Below, piece by piece: positions 56,801 through 64,000 of a stretch of 64,000 bases of DNA; the first letter of the stretch is position 1; each line of letters starts with the position of its first letter. Source of the stretch: Aquila chrysaetos chrysaetos (taxonomy: Eukaryota > Chordata > Aves > Accipitriformes > Accipitridae); the NCBI RefSeq assembly GCF_900496995.4, contig NC_044011.1, positions 21,794,041 through 21,858,040 on the forward strand, in the 5' to 3' direction. The translations under genes were made by a program, and so were the position numbers. Below the pieces are notes generated by a model. It did no database searches. It was not told the origin of the DNA and saw only the letters and a list, made by a program, of their open reading frames with translations.

Positions 56801-59800
56801 AAAAAGTTAAACTAGATTGATTGTTCCCGCTTCTCTGTTTTACTTTTTAGTTCTTATGCTGTAACACAGCAGCTGTATTTGCTGGGAGGCAGTTGCCACT
56901 GAGCAACAGCTGCTGGTATAAAGGAGTAGGAAGAAATTCAAAGTAAGCTTAGTTTTAGTTTCTTCACGTGTTATTGTTGCCTTACAGTTGTTTGATGCAT
57001 TGTCACCTTATAGTTTACAGCCTGTGAGTATTTGTCTTGGTTTTTGATACTGAGAGCTGTAGGAATCTGTGTTAAAAGTTCTGAAATAGCACTATGGATC
57101 AGTGAGGCTGGTTGTGTGTTCTACTACTGAAGTGAGGTTATTTTTCCTTTGGAATACTGCTTTTTTGTATGTGTATTCTGTTGTTTCTTACTTAATTTTG
57201 TCTGGCTGGTGTTTAGTCATCTTTTTCCATTACCTTTTTCTAGTAGGTGTATTGCTTGACTTGTATACCACGTTTGACTGTCATCTACTGGGGCAGGCTT
57301 GATAAGCCAGGCTGGTTTTGTTATGCTCTTTCCTTGCTTGTGAGGAAGTGTTTCTGAATAGAGGTCAAGCTCAATGTTCTTGTGTTTAATTTCGTTACGT
57401 TAGGAGCTGCCTTACCAGCATGTACAGTGGGAAAGTAATCTGAAAGTCAATATTTTTTGATCATAAAAATAGCTAGTTTGAAGTTGTACTTCGATTTCAC
57501 TCAGCTGAAATGTGCGCTTTATCAACAACCCTTCTTCCTTATCTGTCCATTTGACCACTCAAATGTTTTTCATCTGGTTACGTTTGCTTCTTATGTCTGC
57601 TATTCCTCTCATAGGCACTCTCTACATGTATATGAATTATATTAAGGTTTTACTTGTTATGTTTCTGCAGGGTCTTTTTTTTCAAAACTTCTAGCAAATC
57701 TTCAGCCCTTTATTATTTCTCAGTAGTGGCATAGTCTTTTCTTTAAGATTTGAAGAGTATACTTTGTATTTAGCATGTTAGAACAATAAGGCTGCTAGTG
57801 AGACTGATCTCTACCAAATAATCTGCTCTATATAACCTAGTTTGTCACCGATATCATGATTTTTGATGTTGAGTTAGCCTTTTGAGGTCACAAATGAAAG
57901 AAATATTAACATAAGGTAAGCGAAATAAACAGAATTCAGGAGATCCTGCTTCATGCTTTGTTAAGCTCTTGATGCTGTTGCTAGGAGAAGGGCATGTTTA
58001 ACAGTTCTCTAAGCTAGTAGTTGCCTGGGGAACCCACAGAAACTTGTGCTATTTCTACACATCTGTACAAAGTCACAGACAATCTTTTTCTTCCCTGTGC
58101 TCCCCTTTTCCTCCTCTCTAGCATAATGAAAGGCATGGAGAAAAGTTGTTGCATCTTGATCATAGGACTAAGTTCTTTCTCATTCTCCAGCATACAGGTC
58201 TCCCTTACAAGTAAAGACCCAGTAGCTTTGAAGAAAATGGCATGTGGCCAGACCTTGACTGAGCACAATAATTGTGAATAGTTGACCTGATACAGGTTGA
58301 GGATCATGAACATCACACCTGGTAATGGTCACTGGCACTTTCATTGGGAAGTTATTGCTGTCCTGTTGCTTGAACAAGAATCAAAGTTTCATGAATTGCA
58401 TAGATTTTAGAAAAAGTGAAAAGTATTTACTTCAAAAAAAGCAGGATCACTAATTATTACTATAATAATTCTCTAATGGAGGAATAAGTTAAACTCTGCT
58501 TGCTAGGAAAAAAGCCTAGGATGGTTAAGCAATTTGAATCTGCAAATTCTAAAGAAGCTGGCTGAAGGACGTATCTGGCCTTTTATGTTCACTTTGAATA
58601 AACCTCGGAGTAATACAGAAATTCAGAAATGGTGGTATCTACGTTTTCTTTTTAAGAAAAGTGGGGTAAACTAGGTGACTAGCTCAATTAGCATTTATCA
58701 ATTCTAGGCAAAAAATCTGTATGATGGGATTCTATTGCAGATTTGGAAATACTTAGATAACAGGAGTGATCTCGTGACTATTGGAAAATAGGTCTTTTAA
58801 ATCATTTTTGACAAAAATAGATGTAATAGTGTAAATTAAAATATAGCAATCATATTATCCACAAAGTAGATGTTAAATGGATGTAGAACTGATTAACTAG
58901 CAGATAACAGTAATCACTGAAAGGAAGTATTTCTTCTAGGGTTATAGAGAATGGTTCTAGGTTAATGCAGTTTTCATATTTTTAGTAATGAAATAAGTGA
59001 TAAAATTTGTGGATAATTAAAAACAGAAATTACATTGAGAGAAATAATGAAGATGGGAATGATGGCACAAAGCCATAATTACCATGCCATAGTAGGTTAG
59101 GTCTTCAGAAAGAGTGTATGTTCTAGTAAAGTCAGTTGGAAAACTATAAAGGGGTTTTGTTCAAATGTATAGGTTTTGCTACTGCATTCGTTCAGAAACA
59201 GAAAATCTGTTTGCAGTGACCTGATTTGTCTGTGAATGCATGAAGAGGACAAAAAAAGGTACTAAAAGCCTCTTTCTCTGACAGAGAGAAACATAATACT
59301 AAGTAGCAGGAAGTGAAAACTAGAATAATTTAAATGAGAGTGCGTTTCAATAATGAGCATGACATCCAGAGTGGGAAGTGGTGACTCTTCCTTATTTCTT
59401 CTCTCTAGTAGAACCCAAAGCTAGTTCTACAGTGAGCCAACTACGGAGTGAAACAAACAAACAAAACCAACAAAAACCCCCTATGGCTTCTGATATCTAG
59501 GTTATCAAGGCTTATTAGATGTAAAAGCTCAGGTCTCAGATACATGAATCAGGTGAGCTTTCCAAGACATTTTTCTTGGCTGAGTCGCCTTTTGACAATG
59601 GTGCCTTCTTTCTTTCCCCCTTACACTATTTTCTGCAGAAAAGTTCTGAAGTATGTTTATTTTCTAATTTATTCATCATAGGTTGTCTTACAAAGAGATC
59701 AGCTCTTACTGAAGGTATTTGTTTTACATTTCAAAAGTATTTTTAGTTTCACAGAGGGAGAAGCCTGTGCTACTCTTGAAGGTGCAAACTCCTTGCTGAT

Positions 59801-62699
59801 ATTCAGAGCTTTAAGAGGACTCTGTACTGTCATGGATCTCTAAAATTTAAGTTAGTAGATGTGCTGTGCCAGCTGAAAAATGACATCTGCATTATTATAT
59901 AAGATGTCCCTGGGAGCAGTATAACACCCACAGGCAAAACTTGAAGCTGTCAAGTAATTCAAGAGTGATGATGTAAGCTCTCCCTTTAAATTAATGACAC
60001 TGAGGTACCAGAAAGAACGAACTGCGGTTGTATTGGTGAAGGAGTAAACTCCTTCCTCAAAAAAACCAGCAAAATGTACAGGGTTTTTTAAGGTACTTAG
60101 AGGTGATCAATTCACTTTTTCCACAAAACCATAGAAGTTTAGCTACTTAATCATTAAAGTAACTGCTGTCCTTTCACATCTAGCTCTCTTATGGGATCTG
60201 TAGTGGTTGTTTTCTTGAGCTTTGAAGTAACGTGAATCTGTTATTAAATTATTTTTGTTGTGAAGACTTGTGGTAGGAGCGGTGTTGGTGTCCCTTGTGG
60301 GGTCCTGATCTATAACTAGAGCACTCCAAAGTGTAACCACAGTGCAAATAAATAAATTCCACCTTTATCTAGCATTTCACATACAATGTGACTGTTGAGC
60401 TGTGATAGTCAAAATGCCAGATCATTTTGTTAGCAGTTTATATTTCAAAGCCTGCAACCACGTAGGCCTAAGTAGTGGAACTGTTCAGAAGAAAATGCAG
60501 GCTGTTGGTAATGCGAGGTTATATTGTGATATGTTTAGGTCTTGGGCAGATGGAGGATTTGGCAAGACAGCTGAAGTCCAGACACTTTTTCTACACTCCT
60601 TCCTAAGCAAACATTAATAATAATATTTTTAACTATGCATCCTTAAAACTGGGAAACTGAAATAATAACAATAATGTCTAAAAAAAAATCAGGTGTCATA
60701 CTGTTGTAAAATGTGCTTAATAAGAAGTGTGACAGGAATTGAAGCTGACCTGATCCTTGGGAAAATGTTTCTCTCAAAATCAAAAAGGCAGGTTTTATTA
60801 CATTAAAATTTCCACAGTTTTAACTAGGGAGAACTCGGATATGACCAAGGAAGACAGAAAATAAAAAGGTGGTTGGAAGTAACTCTTCCTCTGCTTATTG
60901 TGCCCTTGCATGCGAGTCCTTGCTTCCCCTTAACTCAGTATTTTCCTGAGTTGCAGCGAAGTCTCTTAGGCCCCTCTCATGTCTAGGTGACAGCAAAGAC
61001 TCGCAAGAATTTTATTTACTTCCTGCGTTCTCCAAGTGAGCTGTGAGCTTCTTGCTATGGCTTTCTTACATGAAATACCCTGCAGTCTGACCTTTCTCTC
61101 TTCCAGCTCAATCCAGAGCATCTCAGAGAAGGAAGAATTCCCTCTCTCTTTTGGTGGTGAGGGGGAAGTCACTCCACTCTTTAAAAGAACATAACATATG
61201 ATTGGGAACAGAATAAATAAATACTTTCCCAAAGCAAATTTTTTTTTTGTCTTGCTTGCAACTAGTTGGTATCTCCAAGAAGGTGACTGTAATTAGGTGT
61301 GCATGGGGGGCAAGAGAACTAAGAAGGTAAAAATGGGGACTTGATAATCAGTTTTAGTCAACTCCAGACAGGACTCCTGATAGAGCGAGCACAGAGGAAC
61401 TGTGAGGGTCGAGCGCAGAAGGAAGTTGACTACACAGCTTATCCAGGTTTCTTCACTTTAGTTCACTAATACCTTCAGGTAATAGAATTTGTGTGTATTA
61501 TCTTTGTAGCTACAATGAATATAAATGTAGGAAGTGTATTGCTATGCTAAAACTTTTGGATACACCTTTATGCACCTAAAGCATGCAATGTGCCAATGTC
61601 ACTTAGCTGTTTTGAGTAGCTGAAGTACCCATCCAACATCACCACTGACTGACTTATGTTTCTTAGTTTGTTTAATGTCTGTCTTTACATAGGCAGTCTT
61701 CAGGTAGCAGCATTGTTGAGGAAGGTTTGCCTTTAATGAAGGAGTCGGGCACTTAGCATACACACATATGTGCATCTTAATTAGGCCTTAGTGCTGATAA
61801 AAGGTACTTCAAAGCACATGGTGCAAATGGCCACTCCTCAGTGTTTCTTGCAGTAATGGTAGAACTGGTGGTGGTGTCTTATTTGCTACATTGAGGGGAA
61901 ATGTGCACAGATACCATAGTGAGCAGTGCCAGTGTCTCAAATTACTTGTCATGCACATGGAACCTCATCGTAGCAAAACAGTACACTTTAAACAAAGTAA
62001 GTCCACTTTTGTTTTGGTATCTCAGTTGATGATACTAAAATTTTCTTTTTTTCTTTTTTTTCTCCTCCCTCTAAAGATTGAATTGAAATATATTTATCCA
62101 CTACAAAACATGAAAGTTACAAAAGACTGATCTTTGGGACAATATTTTATCTTTCTTGTTGAATCTGTCTCTGAATCTACCATATGTTTCAGTACTTCCT
62201 ATTTTCTTTGGATTTTGATTGCCTGAAGTGACTAGCCCCGAGTTTGTCTCCAGATGTTAGTAGGTCCTGTTATAGAAATGAGGCTGGACATCAAATACAT
62301 GTATAGGTGTAGCTCTAGATTTTTCTTTTTGGTAACTATATTTCTTTCATAAATATGCTTATGTATGAGCTAAGCTCATAGGAATCCTCTGCACATACGA
62401 ATGAAAACTCTGGATTTGGAATTAACACCTGCTGACCTGCATGAGTAGGTCATGAAAGTGTCATTCTAAACAAAAGTTTGATTTAAGTCTTAAAGTATGT
62501 TTTCTCCAAGATTATGATTTTAGTAGTATTTATATGTAACCATGAATTTTCTTTTTGTTCATATAAATGTTTAATCTTCTTTTAAGTTTTGGTATGTGGT
62601 TAATGTATTCTTGTGGCAGCAACTTCCACATGTATTGCTTTACTTTGTTTTACCTGTGTTTTGATTTGGGGAAAACAGCAGCTCTCAATCTGCGCAAAT

Positions 62700-62740
<41 letters not shown>

Positions 62741-64000
62741 GGTGGTACTAATGAAGCTACAGTCACCCCCGCCACCCCCACCCCCGTCTCTCCTTTCTGG
62801 AGGTTTTTTTGTGATTCAGATTGTTTTTGGCCACCCTTCTCTGCACTTCCCACTCTTGTACTTGCACTTTCTAGAGAGGGGCGATTAGTATGAAAATGAT
62901 GGCATAGAATTTATCTCTGGGTGATAGGAGAGGTGGAACTAATAGTACAACTCTTCTTTATCCCTGTTTGTATGAATTCTAATACTCTGTTTTAGTTACA
63001 ACTTCTTATGACACCCAGGTCCCCTTCCTAATCTAGTACAATGTATTTGGCCAGGACAAAAACATTGCCACATTATTAATTTGTCTTTTGCTGTTCAGTT
63101 CAGTGATTCATTTCAACTTGCTAGTCTACATTATTTATTTTGAACCATTAAACATCAGTATCCATACAGACAGTACCTGTGGAGAGTAGAAAGATGTATT
63201 GACTTCGCTGTACTTGAAAATAACACTGCTAAATCTGTTGTGGAAAATTGTGTTTTTCCAATGCTATGTAAAACTTCTTCTAGAGAAACCATCACAATTT
63301 CATCCATACATAGGATAGATCTCTAAGGGGCTTCATTCTAGAATCCATTCTGCAATTCAGCTTGCATCTGGGGGACACATGAAAACACTTTTTGATTCTG
63401 AAGGGTGGTTGGTTTTTTGTTTTTTTTTTTTTAAAGAAAGTAAATTTAAAATATTGGCTAAGTAACACTGAAACCAAATATATTTCCAGCTCCTGTATTC
63501 AGTTAACTGTAGCATTTGCAGTGCACAAACTATGTGAGTGTTGTTACTGAAGACTTTGAGGTATACATATATTCTGTCTTTAGAAATGTATCAAAGTCAA
63601 GAAGAGTCCCTGCAGTAACAAACATCCATCAGTGATGACAAGTATTTCTCACTTAGAAATACTTATCAGTGTAGAATGTCAATACTTCCCATATTTTCAA
63701 TTAAACTTCACAAGCCTCTATCAAGTTGCACATATCATATATAATGTGGTCTGCAACTGAGAAGTGAGAAAACAGAGATTAAAACTGACCAATGATGTTG
63801 AGAAGAACTAATTACTGGAACTGAAACAATAGTAAAAGACAACTCCCTCTTCTTTAAATACTTAAACAGGGAAACATTTTCCCTAGGGTTTGAAAATATT
63901 TCTACTATATGTTTAGGAGAAATATATGGAAAGACTTTCATTGCTGGTAACTCCATTTGAATTCCTACAGCAAGGCTAAGGGTAAATTTAAAGAAAAGTT
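50832..64000. other. Gene-free intergenic DNA to the window end
   Basis: About 13 kb of AT-rich DNA with no exon I can assign. In human the next gene is PDE7B, convergent with MTFR2 (so minus strand here), but I find no phosphodiesterase residues; its 3' end presumably lies beyond the window, or only its untranslated end is present. Landmarks: an unexplained minus-strand open frame at 51290-51925, an A/C-rich tract at 59451-59481, a T33 run at 62704-62736, and a T/G-rich tract near 63404-63433. Confidence 0.55.
62704..62736. repeat. T33 homopolymer
   Basis: Thirty-three T followed by AATAG and then GTGGTACTAATGAAGC and a C-rich segment (CCCCCGCCACCCCCACC). It could be read as a minus-strand poly-A tail or as a splice-acceptor pyrimidine tract, but neither is supported by a recognisable neighbour. 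Confidence 0.8.

Noticed and set aside
60966..61232. 88-codon minus-strand frame considered as the PDE7B C-terminus
   Set aside because: No phosphodiesterase catalytic motif or known PDE7B tail is visible, and no splice context supports it.

Overview
This window looks like bird nuclear DNA, probably from a neoavian species. Two vertebrate genes can be read exon by exon with GT-AG introns. There are two CpG islands, A/C-rich low-complexity tracts, long G and C homopolymers, and one solo retroviral LTR of a type I know from bird genomes. No prokaryotic, plasmid or phage feature is present.

Layout. Positions 1-7340 are AT-rich and mostly non-coding. They hold a plausible 3' end of an upstream + strand gene (polyA signal at 5643; MAP7 is expected from human 6q23 gene order) and one unexplained minus-strand exon-like reading frame near 804-1080 that resembles a small secreted protein. 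A CpG island at about 7340-8440 is the promoter and first exon of BCLAF1. One non-coding exon (14631-14704) and eleven coding exons (16808-33015) follow, encoding a 920-residue protein, the length of human BCLAF1 as I recall it. The 3' UTR appears to run to a polyA signal at 37043. A second CpG island (37600-38360) with NF-Y, GC-box and E2F-like motifs drives MTFR2. MTFR2 has seven coding exons (38152-47693, 365 residues) and a polyA signal at 48423. From 48450 to the end I see no gene, only a 1093 bp solo LTR (49734-50826) with a 5 bp target duplication, and low-complexity DNA.

How the genes relate. BCLAF1 (a nuclear SR-like factor in transcription, splicing and apoptosis) and MTFR2 (a mitochondrial fission regulator) lie head to tail about 0.8 kb apart, as in human. 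Their products act in different compartments and nothing suggests an operon-like link. The MTFR2 promoter and a KEN motif in its protein fit a cell-cycle-regulated gene.

I did not find a clearly new biological system. The best leads are an in-frame 44-codon cassette exon candidate in MTFR2 (38880-39011), an alternative MTFR2 terminal exon candidate (47854-47988), and the minus-strand secreted-protein-like exon at the left edge. All three rest on splice signals and open frames only, and need RNA or comparative data.
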